Shown: positions 31,032-43,294 of the stretch, one piece after another
How positions within the stretch are numbered: position 1 is the stretch's first letter
Layout of the letters: the number at the start of each line of letters is the position of its first letter
Source of the DNA: Bombyx mori
Taxonomy: Eukaryota > Arthropoda > Insecta > Lepidoptera > Bombycidae
Length of the DNA: 64,000 nt
Direction of reading: 5' to 3'
NCBI RefSeq assembly: GCF_030269925.1
Contig: NC_085130.1
Coordinates: 7,142,501 to 7,206,500 of the forward strand
Notes under the pieces: model-generated
Databases searched by the model: none
What the model was told of the DNA's origin: nothing
The model's input: only the letters and a program-made list of their open reading frames with translations
Position numbers and translations under genes: made by a program

Positions 31032-32869
31032 GTAAGTCCTTTCGTCCTTTGTAGACTATTTATAGGTTCAGCCTGGCAGCCACAGATATTTAATGGGAAT
31101 TTGTTAGGATACGTATAATTTGTTGCACGTTTTAACTGGAAACCGCTTTGATGTGACAGCGTGTGTGATGTTTTGTTTTTAATGTTATTGTTAGGGCCGG
31201 ATGTTTGTTCTTACAGCCTATGTAGTCCTATTCACCGTCGAACATGTTTTATTATGATTTATTGTACGGCGATCGTGAATGTGATTAATTATAGTGAATA
31301 CGATAATGATTCACAGAGATGTTTCTCTCTAAATATTTTACTAATATCCGAGACCTTTAATTCTTATATTTAGTATTCAACATATAGAAGCCGAAACCAT
31401 GAATTAAATAAATAAATTAAAAAAAAAATTAAGTTTTTTTTTAAATTTTGCAATTTTAAGACAGCTTACAATATATTATCTTAATTATGCCATAATTGAA
31501 AAGTATGTTTAAAACAAAAAGCAGCAGAAAGAAATGAGTACCTATTATTGGCAAACTTTTTAGGTTCAATGGAATAAAATATAAATTCATGTTCAATAAT
31601 TTATAATTAATCATTTTAATGCATACATGGTATACTAGAATTTGTTTTTCTGTTTTTCTAAGAATTATGATTTTGGTTGAATGTTCAAATGAGTACATTG
31701 AAAGAAATGTATAAAAATAAAAATACTAACTCAGCCAAATAATTGTAATGTCAGTCAATTCATTTTTCAAATGTAAGTAAACATTTTCTTGAGTATCTTG
31801 CTCCAATGTTTTAAACTATACTATACTTTTACTTACTTAATATATTATATTTATACTACTCTATACTATAGTTATACTATACTATACTTAGCTATAGTAT
31901 AACCGTCCAATAAAATAGCTTGAAGAGGGGCCTGTTTGATGCTTTGTGACATAAGAATATAATGCTCTAAATAGGGCAGTACATGAGTGACATGAATATT
32001 CCTATGTACATCTCTAAAAACGCACTATCCACAGCAGTTGCAGTATGTATAGGCCGTATTCTTCCTACAAAGATTATAAGAAGAAGCTGAGACACATGTG
32101 CGCACAGTTAGGAAGCTCATCATGGAGGGGATGGCAAAGTTATTAAATTTTTAACTTTGTTCTATAAATAATGTAGGTACTAAAATTATTAAAATGACAT
32201 CATGTGCTTTGTCCCTTTGTATAAAATATACTTGGGAGTGTCAGTGGACATTGCAGAGTCTAAATAGATCCCCAACCCTTCAGACAATAACTCCTATATC
32301 AATTTTCATTCACATTATATTAGCAGCTTGATACTCTAAATCTTAACCACGCTAACGCACTTACTCCAATCAAATGAATCTTTAAATGAATTCCGCGAGT
32401 CACATTCACGTGCAACATGAAACTTCTATGACCTAACTTGTAACATGTAAGTTGACTCGCAGTGATGCTATTGTGACGGTTTAAGGATAACAAGAACTGA
32501 ATAAATTGATTATCTGTGTGACCCAAGGAAGAAACACGTAAAGGAATAACATTATTTCCTATCTTTGACTTGAAGCAAGAAAGATTTTGATTCCGTTTTC
32601 GCAACTCGACCGAGGTGGCATTATCATGTGACTTGAGACCAAACGTGCCGCATATATAAAAGACGAACGGCCATTCCCCGTAGCTCATTATTAAAGGATA
32701 ACTTTCCTATTTTGGAACTTTTTTTTAACTTACTTCAAAGGCACACGAAGCTTGCGGTCATGCGTGAATTTCGCGATATAAAATACATGAAGTCAGTGTC
32801 GGAACGGTACTTCGATAAGGGGTCATGATAATCGTCTTATCGTTGCCGCCGCTGACTACTCCCCGCTGA
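31032..32869. other. AT-rich sequence, possibly intronic
   Basis: It contains runs of CTATAC/TATACT near 31815-31905. A 122-aa minus frame (32320-32688) shows no recognisable domain; a TATATAAAAG word lies near 32652. No exon recognised. Confidence 0.4.
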
Positions 32870-33270
32870 TCACGCAGGAGCCAGTCACCGTCGGCGCCCT
32901 AGACACGTCCTTACGGATACATCAGATCCAATTACCTTTGCATTAGACGCCTTCAGCTCTAACACTAGGAGCAGCCTTAGGGACCCCGGTAACCGTACGC
33001 GTCGAACTCGACAAAGAGGTCTACGTGCAACCTAACACATGCATCAGCCCGCTGAGTTTCTCGCCGGATCTTAGCGGGTCGCAATTCCGATCCGGTAGTA
33101 GATTCATTCGCGAAACAGTTGCTCTTGAGCTGTTAGGTCCCCTTCGGAGGTGCTCGGGCAGCTGTTAGCAAATCCTACCCCTCCTGGCTGAGCCTTTGCT
33201 CGCCCACCTGTCCTGGTGAAACTGGAAAGCCTCCAGGCCACCAGTAATCCTTTAATCATAAAAAAAAATC
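32870..33270 (+). mobile_element. 'Type II' LINE-derived tail
   Basis: Long copy: GGAGCCAGTCACCGTCG, GACACGTCCTTACGGAT, CTAACACTAGGAGCAG, GGGACCCCGGTAACCGTAC, then GAGTTTCTCGCCGGATCTT and the usual end with poly(A). The upstream blocks help define the family. Confidence 0.7.
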
Positions 33271-33424
33271 AAATTTATGAAGTATCTTCAATTCAAAACT
33301 GAAGTGTATGATCCCAACTAGGAGACGAGATTGAGAAGGCATCACATACTTTCAGTCAAGGAAAGGCGTAGGATAACTGATATTGTTTTTTAGGTCAAAA
33401 TTGCTCAGGTGGCGAGACCGCTTT

Positions 33425-33612
33425 TTTTTTTCTTACCTATGCTGATAGCCTTGAGAGGCTATTTCAGCTTCGCCCTAACGTGTGTAGGCGAGCTCAAACC
33501 GGGGTGCTGCTAACACTGACCCTAGTAAGAGCAGTGCTTCGCAGAATCTACCACCGGATCGGAAACGCGACCCACTGAGAAGATCCGGCGAGAAACTCAG
33601 TGGGCTAAAGGC
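33425..33612 (-). mobile_element. 'Type I' LINE-derived tail
   Basis: T-rich start, GAGAGGCTATTTCAGCTTCGCC, GAGCAGTGCTTCGCAGAATC, GAGAAACTCAGTGGGC. Confidence 0.7.
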
Positions 33613-33910
33613 GAGTCCACGTTAAACATACCAACGATAGAAGATAAGCCGAGCTTATCATTTATTGTTGGTACATTTAAGGATGCCTCTCAGATCAAAA
33701 TGCGTGAGACCCGTCAACCATCTCGTCTAGGAATACCTCGTGGTGATACAAATTATAACACGTAATGTATAATTTAAAAGAGCTGCTAACAGTCTCAATG
33801 CTCATTTCATTTTGTGGTCACGGATGACTGAGTTGTTAATCGATGACGTTTGAACATTGCAATTATAACCATTTGAGTTCTAATGTTGCACCCCTAATAT
33901 TATAATACTT

Positions 33911-34363
33911 TTTATTTTTTTATTGTTTAGATGGGTGGACGAGCTCACCACCTGGACCTGGACGAGCCCACCTAGTGTTAAGTGGTTATTGGAGCCCATA
34001 GACATCTACGACGTAAATGCGCCACCCACCTTGAGATAACAGTTCTAAGATCTCAGTGTAGTTACAACGGCTGCCCCGCCCTGCAAACCGAAACGCATTA
34101 CTGCTTCACGACAGAAATAGGCAGGGTGGTGGTACCTACCCGAGCGGACTCACAAGAGGTCCTACCACCAGGAATTACGCAAATTATAATTTTGCGGGTT
34201 TGGTTTTTATTACACGATGTTATTCCTTCACCGTGGAAGTCAATCGTGAACATTTGTTGAGTACGTAATTCATTAGAAAAATTGGTACCCGCCTGGGATT
34301 CGAACACCGGTGCATAGCTCAACACGAATGCACAGGACGTCTTATCCTTTAGGCCACGACGAC
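33911..34363 (-). mobile_element. Full-length Bm1 SINE
   Basis: Inverted full copy from poly(T) and TTTAGATGGGTGGACGAG to the tRNA-like head ending GGCCACGACGAC. The B box is read as GGGATTCGAACACC on the plus strand. A small internal duplication of GACCTGGACGAGC lies near the 3' end (33950-33966). Confidence 0.9.
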
Positions 34364-34789
34364 TCAATTCGCCAATAGGTATGTTGTTAACGTGATTCAC
34401 CATCGTGCTGTTTATTTTATGGGTCCGTTAACATTTCTTGAAATTTAATTGTGCTATTTGAATTCTCGTGATCGTCTGATATTCGATCTTGAAGCACGGA
34501 GATGGCGGTACAGATGATTCATTGTTGTTTTCTATTGTTTTATCGGGTACGGGCTCAAGGTCCAAACTTCTGTGTGGTTATTGTGTACCGTTCGATTTGA
34601 GGTCGAAATCTCAAACGTTTTGTAATATTTGAGGCCGTCAGCGCAAAAGTGGTCTAAGCTTACCTGAGCTTAATATAGTAAGTTCGGAGACAATGAGGTC
34701 TGAATTGACTTTTACACTGCCTCATAGGCAAAAACAAAACGCACAAAAAGTAATGTTGACAAAGCCATCTGCTATCTATGGGCGAAACT
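34364..34789. other. Unassigned sequence
   Basis: No gene or repeat recognised. Confidence 0.35.
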
Positions 34790-35045
34790 TTACTGGTGGT
34801 AGGACCTCTTGTGAGTCTGCACGGGTGGGTACCACCACCCTGCCTATTTCTGCCGTGAAGCAGTAATGCGTTTCGGTTTGAAGGGTAGGGCAGCCGTTGT
34901 AACTATACTTGAGACCTTAGAACTTATATCTCAAGGTGGGTGGCGCATTTGCGTGATGTCTATGGGCTCCAGTAACCACTTAACCCACCTGGTGGGCTGT
35001 GAGCTCGTCCACCCATCTAAGCAATAAAAATAAAACAAAAAAAAA
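34790..35045 (+). mobile_element. Bm1 SINE, 5'-truncated
   Basis: ACTGGTGGTAGGACCTCTTG through CATCTAAGCAATAAAAATAAAAC. Confidence 0.9.
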
Positions 35046-35198
35046 CTAGGGATAGGCCGGTTTTGCATCAAAATTTATTATGTTTTAAATAAATTGCAAT
35101 ATAGTAGAACCACGAATATTAAAAAAATTAGGATAGGCCACTTTTGTCCTTTACGCAACCACGTAGGTTATAACACATCACTATGCCTTTAACGCCTT

Positions 35199-35397
35199 AA
35201 GCTACTTTCAGAATACGCTATACCATAGTGCCATATAGTATAGCAGCGTATAGTTAGCCAAAAATGTATAGGTACAGTGTGAACGGGTCCTTAACAATGT
35301 ATGGTGCGCGATATTGTTGTGCTATGAGCTATATACTATAAGCTATTATGTTATAATATAATAGCGTATATTTAATAGCGTAGTCTGAAAGCAGCTT
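35199..35397. mobile_element. Putative MITE (199 bp)
   Basis: AAGCTACTTTCAGAATACGCTAT at 35199-35221 pairs with its inverse at 35375-35397 with three mismatches. The inside contains several TATAGC/GCTATA words. No coding sequence. Target duplication unclear. Confidence 0.55.
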
Positions 35398-37110
35398 TAC
35401 CAAAGGCATCGCTGTATTTTCGCTATACAGACTAAACTAGGATTTTATTCCAAATCAAACTAAATTATTCCCAACGATTCTCTCATTAAACCTGTAGTTT
35501 AGAAAAATTTTAATGAAAATAAGTTATATTGTATTAAAAAAATCATATTGTAGTCAGTCATTTACTTACTGTAAATCCTAATTTGATTTATCAATACTAC
35601 AATGTAACAAAACGATAATTAGGTACTCCCAATGCAAAAACAAAACGTATGCAATACGGGGGGGCTATCTGTGGCAATACATCATCTGATTCTGCGATCA
35701 AAATTGCCGCCAAAAAACTTCACACAGATTAAATATGGAGCCATTTCTGGGGGATCGTTAGAACATTTTTCGTTTTGTAATTAAATTTCGTTTTTGTTAG
35801 TTCGAACGAGGAGAGCAGGTAGCCGTTTTCGCTGACCGACATTTTTGTTTTTGTTTTAAAAGCCAACAACAAATAATTTAAGGTTATACCTACGTATATT
35901 TAGAAAACAATAATTATCAACGTTTTCTATTTTAACGAATGCCCCAGTTCTTAGTGTTGCAATTGTGCATACGATTAGTGTTAACACAGCATTTTTTTTC
36001 TATGTCAACAATTTTATATAATTCCATGAATTCATTCAAAATTTAAAAAAAAAATGTTTTTCGATCGCATAAATTACAGATTATATTTAGCAAAGGATGC
36101 ATTGCTTATCTATTTTATTGAGAATATTTAAATCTGAAAGGAATTCAAGACTTTACATGTGCGCGTTTTAGTTATAGTTTTTTTTTAGCTTTAGAGATTA
36201 CTGGTGGCCCGAAGACCTTTCCAGTTTTACCAGGGCAGGTGAAATATAGTGAAATTACTCAACAGGGTGTACTTTGTGTTTAGCCATCGTTGAACTAAAC
36301 AGGATTATTTTTTATTATTTTTTTACTAGTTATATTACGGGCTTCCGTCTGCGTTTGAATTTCGAATTAATAATGATTTTTTTTTAATTAGCTTAGTTTG
36401 ATAATCGAACTCAGGGTTAGGCTGATAACAATGACGGCCTTCGTATTTTAGAACTTTTAGATCTCGAGTATGAAGGGTAGAGGTAAGAAGAGCTATCTTA
36501 CATGGGAGACAAGTTGGAAAAGTTGGAAGCTGTAAGCTGCTAATAATTATAACTCCAAACCTTACCCAACGCCAGTGTTGCAAGCAGTACGATATGAATG
36601 TAGCTCTCATGAACGGAGGGAAGTGTGGAGAGTCAACGAATTTAAGCTAAAAACTTTTGGTGATTTTTTTAAATTACGTAACATGCTGTGCACACCGAAT
36701 TTTTTTTTTTAATTGTGCTTCCAGCGTCTTTTCTCCATAAGCTCAAGTAATTTTTTTTTTGATGCAGTAACCATTATAATTTTTTTAGACTTAAACAGTC
36801 TAAACCCGGCGAATGTTCCTTCAATCATTGTAAACCCATTCTTAATGTTAAACGGAAATCTTAAATCCTGAAATCAAATAAAACAGATAAGCAATCGGGA
36901 TCCGCTAACAAAGTCTAGAATAAGGATGAAAAATAAAGAAAAACGTTCGCTACCCCTACACCAGGGCGAGGGTACGCCCGACTATAAAACCAGACATATT
37001 TACGAGTTTGCGACCCCTTCTTTGTAACACAGTGTAAGTTATAAGCTCAAAAAGTAATACTATTTTCTGTCAATAACAGTGTTCGACTCGCACTTACTAT
37101 CATTATGGTA
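35398..37110. other. AT-rich sequence, short 'type II' piece at 36190-36240
   Basis: A fragment (ATTACTGGTGGCCCGAAG, then TTTCCAGTTTTACCAGG) belongs to the type II LINE tail, inverted. The rest shows no gene or known repeat; possibly intronic. Confidence 0.4.
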
Positions 37111-37148
37111 TGAAAATTATATTCTAGTATTAAGGGTGGGAAGAAAGG

Positions 37149-37290
37149 GAAGGGTGGGGCAGCCGTTGTAACTGTACTTGAGGCCTTGGAACTTATGTCT
37201 CAGGGTGGATGGCGCATTTGCGTTGTGGATGTCTATGGGCTCCAGTAACCACTTAACACCAGGTGGGCTGTGAGCTCGTCCCATCGAAGC
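37149..37290 (+). mobile_element. Bm1 SINE, 3' end
   Basis: AGGGTGGGGCAGCCGTTG through CCATCGAAGCAATAAAAG. Confidence 0.85.
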
Positions 37291-38344
37291 AATAAAAGAT
37301 TGCAAGAAAAGGTTAAAGTAAAATTGAAATAATACAAAAAAATCCACTGTAAAAATACTAAGTAAAAAGCGTAAAATATACTCTATGATTTGTTGATTTG
37401 TAAGTATAAATATATCATGAACATCGCAAATGGGATCGCTTAAATTACACATAAATATGTTTTATTTATTTATTTTGTAAATGGCGGCAATGGATAAATA
37501 CCATAATTATCAAAATTAAAAATTAAAAACGAAAGGAGTATTAGTTTTTAAACGACACAAAATGTTAATAGAAATTTATGATTGGGCTAATTCGATTTCT
37601 AGTTTATATCGGCATCTTTGTCAATTATACCCTTTGCCTGAAAATTAAGAGAACCACAAATCTTGTCACTTGGCCCTCTACGTTGATCTGTACAAATGTT
37701 TTTCGACATTCAAATCGAAGCTGTAAATCATACAAACGAAGGTTGAAATTTGAAGGAATTGTTAATGTATTAAAACGGAACGCGTAACGGAGCGCTATAG
37801 TTTTGGTCTTCTATTTTTGAAATTCGGAATGAATATTCTTTTTTTTTTATTCGTTTTATTAATGCCTTGGCAACGATGTTTTTTTAGGAGTCAAATAAAT
37901 GTTATTATCTGTTAACTATGTATTACCTCCAACATGGATACCTCGATGTTTTTGTAAACAAGTTTGGAAAGGATTTATGATTTAGAGGGATGAGCGATAT
38001 TCACTATTAATTAGAGAATAATCTACAGTAAAGTAAGTACAGTATGTACAAAATATGTAGATTTTAGGCATGAGCTTTTTAGAAGAAGAAAAAAACAGCG
38101 GGAAAGCACTCTACCTTAACAAGCTAAGGGCTTATTTAAATCAAAATACTGACGTCTTATTTTGACGCGCACAAAATCTGTTACTACACTTTTTCGAGTA
38201 GGACTGTGGTTCAATGTAGAATGAAAACATACCAAAAAAATGGAAAATAAGTAATTTACTGTTGTAGTATTTTCTTCGATAATGGTAAAATGAAAATAAT
38301 AACAATGGCGGGTAGCCATAATAAAACACAAGATTTTACAGAAA
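37291..38344. other. AT-rich sequence, possibly intronic
   Basis: No coding exon or known repeat recognised. Confidence 0.4.
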
Positions 38345-38495
38345 CCCACTGAGTTTCTCGCCGCATCTTCTCAGTGGGTCGCGTTTCCGATCCGGTGGCA
38401 GATTCTGCGAAACACTGCTCTTTCTAGGGCTAGTGTTAGCAACGCTGTCAGGTTAGGGCCCCGTGAGCTCACATACTCTTATTAGAATAGTTAGG
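38345..38495 (+). mobile_element. 'Type I' LINE-derived tail
   Basis: ACCCACTGAGTTTCTCGCCG, GATCCGGTGGCAGATTCTGCG, GCTCTTTCTAGGGC and GTGAGCTCACATACTC. Confidence 0.7.
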
Positions 38496-38671
38496 AAAAA
38501 AAAACAACAACATTTGGACCACGGGTATACGGAGCAATTACATCCGCTCGGTGGAAGATCTTCCCTTTGTCATTAACCCTCCTAAAATAAAATCGAGATT
38601 AACCTGATTAAAATTTATTCTAAGATTACGTTTATTTCTAATTTATTTATTTGATTAAAATTAGTTCTAAG

Positions 38672-38880
38672 TTTTTTTTTACTATGGTCTTAAGTGATTA
38701 CCGGAGCCCATAGACATTAACAACATAAATGCCGGCACCCACCTTGAGATATGAGTTCTAAGGTCTCAGTATAGTTACAACGGCTGCCCCACCCTTCAAA
38801 CCGAAACGCATTACTGCTTCACGGCAGAGATAGGAAGATCTACCGGTGCGGACTCACAAGAGGTCCTACTATCCGTAAAA
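38672..38880 (-). mobile_element. Bm1 SINE, 5'-truncated
   Basis: TTTTTTTTACTATGGTCTTAAG through GAGGTCCTACTATC; ends diverged. Confidence 0.85.
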
Positions 38881-39229
38881 GTTTAGAGGTTGATCAAATG
38901 CTTTTAGTGAGCTTAGGCGCGTTACTACCATTATCTCGCTTACTGTTACCGTGTTTATGAGCTTACATAGACTTCAGACCGTCAACGGCTTTTCACGGTT
39001 TGATGCCCACTTCAATAACCATAAACTTTGAATTGTTTTTTTTTTAAACATCCCTTAGCTTTATTGCTTATTGACAGTGACAACTTCACGAATCGAAATC
39101 CGTGCTCAGACCGTGTCTGCTTGCAACGCAAACACATCTCAGTTTAAAATAACGGTTGTTACAATAGACAAAGATTAAAAAAGAAAATTGACCTCAACAA
39201 AACAAAATGAGAACATTGTTGGTGGATTA

Positions 39230-39500
39230 AGGGACTATTTTGGCCACGCTGTTACTGGTAGGTGAGCTCATGGGACTCAATCTGAGAGAATTTGCTAACA
39301 CTAGCCCTAGCAAGAGCAGTGCTTCGCCGCTCCAGGCTGAGCCTTTGCTCGCCCACCTGTCCTGGTGAAACTGGACAGGCCTCTGGGCCACCAGTAATAC
39401 CTCATTCATAAAAAAAGCAGTGCTTCGCTGAATCTACCACCGGATCGAAATCGCGACCCACTGAGAAGATCCGGCGAGAAACTCAGTCGGTTAAAACGAG
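39230..39500 (-). mobile_element. 'Type I' LINE tail interrupted by a 'type II' tail
   Basis: The type I tail reads from GCTGTTACTGGTAGGTGAGC to GAGAAACTCAGTCGG. It is split at 39328-39416 by a separate insertion with a 12-bp duplication (next entry). Confidence 0.7.
39316..39428 (+). mobile_element. 89-bp 'type II' LINE tail with 12-bp target duplication
   Basis: GCAGTGCTTCGC occurs at 39316-39327 and again at 39417-39428. Between them lies the end of a type II element (AGGCTGAGCCTTTGCTCG ... CCACCAGTAATAC) with a short poly(A). The exact duplication and A tail show that type II elements move by target-primed reverse transcription and that even an 89-bp tail was inserted. Confidence 0.85.
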
Positions 39501-39778
39501 ACAAGAGAAACGCCAGTTTTGAAAAACAAAACATCGAAATCGGTTTTAAAAACAATTTAGGTAACACAAAAAATATTATATCGGTGAACCTCCTTTTTGA
39601 AGTCGGTTAAAAACCCTAGTTCATTCCAAAGGTCATCAAATAAGGTACAAAGTTCGATAATTCACAGTCGTCTGTGAGTCAAAGGTCGCCGACGTTCAAA
39701 CTTTGCGTGGCAGTGCGCGCGCGTATTACGGTCCTTCGCAAAGTTCACTTTTGACGCGTGTCAATTTTGATAGTTTTT

Positions 39779-40030
39779 TTTTATTATTATTTTTATTCCT
39801 TAGGTGGGTGGACGAGCCCACAGCCCACCTGGTGTTAAGTGGTTAATGGGGGCCCATACACATCTACAACGTAAATGCGCCATCCACCTTAAAGTTCTAA
39901 GTTCTCAGTATACTTACAACGATTGCCCCACCCTTCAAACCGAAACGCATTACTACTTCACGGCAGAAATAGGCAGGGTGGTGGTGGTACCTACCCGCGC
40001 GGACTCGGAAGAGGTCCTACCACCAGTAAG
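39779..40030 (-). mobile_element. Bm1 SINE, 5'-truncated
   Basis: TTTTTATTCCTTAGGTGGGTGG through GAGGTCCTACCACCAGTAA. Confidence 0.9.
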
Positions 40031-40047
40031 GTGTTGATAACTTTTTT

Positions 40048-40165
40048 TTCCTATCTATTCGCTGCTAGCCTAAGGAGCTATTCCAGCTACGCTGAGTAGA
40101 TGAGCTCACGAACTCAACCTGGGACAGTTTGCTAACACTAGCCCTAGAAAGAGCAGTGCATGGTT
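40048..40165 (-). mobile_element. 'Type I' LINE tail fragment
   Basis: TTTTTTCCTATCTATTCGC, AAGGAGCTATTCCAGCTACGC and GCTAACACTAGCCCTAGAAAG. Confidence 0.65.
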
Positions 40166-40239
40166 TTCCGGCCCCAATTTAGGATTTCTTATGGTATGGA
40201 TACCAGAGACTGATAAACATACCTATATATGTTTAAATA

Positions 40240-40445
40240 TAGAACAGTAGAAGGCACCAGACTGCGTGGAAGGTTGCCCATGACCGACCAAATGAAGCCG
40301 GCAGTTGGTGGCTGTTTGCATGAGTGTACCAGGCTCACACCACAAACTGCGGCGATTGCTCGTGAGGCGCATAACATCTGCCCACAGCAATGATACCGAA
40401 TGACGACCACGACCGCTCTGACAAGAGAGACACGACAAAAGATAT
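40240..40445 (+). mobile_element. RTE-like LINE C-terminal tail
   Basis: GTAGAAGGCACCAGACTGCGTGG, CATGACCGACCAAATGAAG, then TGGCGATTGCTCGTGAGGCGC-like sequence and GACCACGACCGCTCTGACAAG. A second copy at 42800-42990 encodes PRGGVPMRWTDQIKSAVG, a variant of the RTE C-terminal GRPxxRWxDxI block. Both are short, non-functional tails. Confidence 0.6.
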
Positions 40446-40447
40446 GT

Positions 40448-41145
40448 CTAGCTTTCGCCCGCGACTTCGTCCGCGTGGAATATAGCACAAATAATACTTT
40501 ATTTTAGAACCAATTTGGTTAGCATAAAAAACGTTAAAGTGAGCCAACCTTAACGTATAGACATATGCTGTCGCGGACTTTTTTTAGGTCTTCGGGACTT
40601 AGGGACTTCGGTTCCCTCTGCATTTTGTACCGTATGTTCCATGGGGAGTGCTCTGAGGAATTGTTCGAGATGATACCGGCATCTCGTTTTTACCATCGCA
40701 CCGCCCGCCACCGGAGTAGAGTTCATCCATACTACCTGGAGCCACTGCGGTCATCCACAGTGCGTTTCCAGAGGTCTTTTTTGCCACGTACCATCCGGCT
40801 ATGGAATGAGCTCCCCTCCACGGTGTTTCCCGAGCGCTATGACATGTCCTTCTTCAAACGAGGCTTGTGGAGAGTATTAAACGGTAGGCAGCGGCTTGGC
40901 TCTGTCCCTGGCATTGCTGAAGTCCATGGGCGACGGTAACCACTTACCATCAGGTGGGCTGTATGCTCGTCTGCATACAAGGGCAATAAAAAAAAAAAAA
41001 GGTCTTTTATAGGTCAACAATTCTGTCATACATTATTTTAGCAAAACTTTAACCGTTTCTTCAGCGCACGATTTTGAAACATTCTTTATTGGTGCTCCGC
41101 TTGTATTGGTCTTAGCGTGATGTTATATATCATATATCTAGATAA
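40448..41145 (-). mobile_element. Helitron with a LINE insertion
   Basis: The 3' terminus (inverted) is a GC hairpin, GCCCGCGACTTCGTCCGCG, next to CTAG at 40448-40451. The body resumes after the CR1/jockey-like insert at about 41001 with TTTGAAACATTCTTTATTGGTGC, which also occurs in the neighbouring Helitron. The 5' start is missing. Confidence 0.6.
40580..41000 (+). mobile_element. CR1/jockey-like LINE, C-terminal 124 codons and 3' end
   Basis: The open frame (40565-40939) reads LYRMFHGECSEELFEMIP, then FYHRTARHRSRVHPYYLE, SFLPRTIRLWNELPS and FKRGLWRVLNGRQ. It is the C-terminus that follows the reverse transcriptase domain in CR1/jockey-type elements. The 3' untranslated region ends GGGCAATAAA with a poly(A) of about 13. 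AGGTCTT on both sides (near 40588 and 41001) may be the target duplication. The reverse transcriptase and endonuclease are absent. Confidence 0.8.
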
Positions 41146-41475
41146 CTAGCTTTTGCCCGCGACTCCGTCGCGTGGAATAGTTACTTTGGCATAACGCTAA
41201 ATTTTACCCGCCACTTCATTTACATAGAAAGTGAAAATATTTTTGAATTACCCATAGAATGTGAAGGAGCTATTTAACTAAACCCCTGTTTTGAAACATT
41301 ATTTATTGGTGCTCCATTTGTATTTGCCTTACCGTGATGCTATATATATAGCCTATAGCCTTCCTCGATAAATGGGCTATCTAACACTGAAAGAATTTTT
41401 CAAATCGGACCAGTAGTTACTGAGATTAGCGCGTTCAAACAAACAAACTCTTCAGCTTTATAATATTAGTATAGA
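41146..41475 (-). mobile_element. Complete non-autonomous Helitron (330 bp)
   Basis: Minus-strand start TCTATACTAATATTATAAAGC after an A. The 3' end is a hairpin, CGCGACGGAGTCGCG, followed by GGCAAAAGCTAG and then T. It abuts the truncated Helitron at 40448-41145 in the same orientation. Confidence 0.82.
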
Positions 41476-42174
41476 TTATCGTACTGTTACCAAAACACTA
41501 ATGTGGCTGCAATATGGGAAAAACATCGATGTTACTTGTCAAGTTTTGAACAACATGCGTATAAAAATTATATTGCGCTAACTTAATGGCGGCACTAAAA
41601 ATACATTTTAATAAATTGTATATTTCCGAAAGCGAAATAAACAGTTGGATACTATGAAAAAAGCTTTGAAAAGTTCGTAAAGTTGAGGTTTGCCTGTCGA
41701 GTGTGCGTTCGTTAATGAATCTACATCCATACTAATTGCTGGCGATACGTGAGCTTTTACGGTACCACAAAGTCCAGTACGAAGCTTCGGGAATCGAAAA
41801 TGTGCTTTAAATATTAGATGTTAAGGACGTAAATCGTTATATACATAGGGTGAAATATCGATGTGGTAAATTTAATGGAGATGAAAAATAAATTTGAAAT
41901 TAATAATTATTTTTAAAAAATTTACTTAAGACCCGACTCGTTTTTTTGGTCGACATGTTTGATCTGATGGCTACCAAACTTCACAGCATCATGCCCTGAG
42001 CCAAGCACTAGATTCCCTAAAAAAGCATTATTGAAATCCAGTTGTCTCTGCGCTTTTAAATAACATATCTAGGGGTGAAAGGATATTTGCTTAATAAGAT
42101 ACGGAGACCTTATCCCGGTAGGTGGGGTCGGCACAGCCAATTAATCTTTTCCATTCTCCATTCTGTTCCGTTCT
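41476..42174. other. AT-rich sequence, possibly intronic
   Basis: No gene or repeat recognised. Confidence 0.4.
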
Positions 42175-42609
42175 TTTTATTGCATAGATTGATGGAAGAG
42201 CTCACAGCCCACCTGGTGTTAAGTGGTTACCGGAGCCCATAGACACCTACAATCTAAATGCCGCCACCCACCTAGAGATGTGAGTTCTAAGGTCTCAGTA
42301 TAGTTATAACGGCTGCCCACCCTTTCCAACCGAAACGCATTACTCTGCTTCACGGCAGAAATAGGCAGGGCGGTGGTACCTACCCGTGCGGATGCACAAG
42401 AGTTCCTACCACCAGTAATTACGCAAATTATAATTTTGCAGGTTTGACTTTTATTACACGATGTTATTCCTTCACCGCGCGAGTCAATCGTGATCATTTG
42501 TTAAGTACGTATTTCATTATAAAAATTGGTACCCGCCTGCGGGATTCGAACACCTGTGCATCGCTCAACACGAATGCACCGGACGTGTTATCCTTTAGGC
42601 TACGACGAC
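42175..42609 (-). mobile_element. Full-length Bm1 SINE
   Basis: From TTTTTATTGCATAGATTGATGG to the head GGCTACGACGACC, inverted. Promoter boxes are recognisable though diverged (GATTCGAACACC). Confidence 0.9.
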
Positions 42610-42610
42610 C

Positions 42611-42730
42611 ATGTCTTCTTCGGTCAACCACTTCCCCCTCTACCTTGCACTGCCGTTTCCATACATCTCCCAGTCACATGCTTCTCTTCTCTACACGTCA
42701 CATGTCCATACCACGTTGACCGTCTCCGTT
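42611..42730 (-). mobile_element. RTE-like LINE tail
   Basis: TGTCTTCTTCGGTCAACCAC and CTACCTTGCACTGCC, shared with 23850-23890; minus-strand coding remnant of the GRGRPKKxWM block. Confidence 0.5.
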
Positions 42731-42789
42731 TTAATTTATCAATCGCTGTAGCTACTGTAGCGGGGAAATGACTCCACAGAGCGCTTTGT

Positions 42790-43000
42790 CGTTCAGGGCA
42801 AAGTAGAAGGCACCAGACCGCGTGGAGGGGTGCCCATGCGATGGACCGACCAGATCAAGTCGGCAGTTGGCTGCTGTTTGCATGAGTGCACCAGGCTCGT
42901 GGAGTGGCGATTGCTCGTGAGGCGCATAACATCTGCCCACAACAATGATGCTGGATGACGACCACGACCGCTCTGACAAGAGTGATACGACATACGATAC
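42790..43000 (+). mobile_element. RTE-like LINE C-terminal tail
   Basis: Encodes a short PRGGVPMRWTDQIK block and GACCACGACCGCTCTGACAAG, as at 40240. Confidence 0.6.
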
Positions 43001-43294
43001 GGTAGCTACTTTCGCACTTCCTCTGATACACTCATGCCTTTGTCTCTCTTGTCCATTCTTTTCACTCCTCCACAAATCCATCACATATTTTTTTACAATA
43101 CCGAAATGTAATATTTGCAAGGAACTTAGACTGTGTCCTGAGCCATGGTTTTCGGTCCTCAATACGAAGAAACGCAGGAGTCATCAAGTGGCAATGTCTA
43201 TTTCGTATTTAGTGACGTGATGCGGCATGCGGCAAATGTTTTCGATAAAATGTTTTTATTTATCGATCTTCCCTCGGTAATTACGACCCACCGC

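Noticed and set aside
32320..32688. 122-aa minus-strand frame as a host gene
   Set aside because: No domain, signal or splice context recognised, and codon content looks random; left as unassigned.
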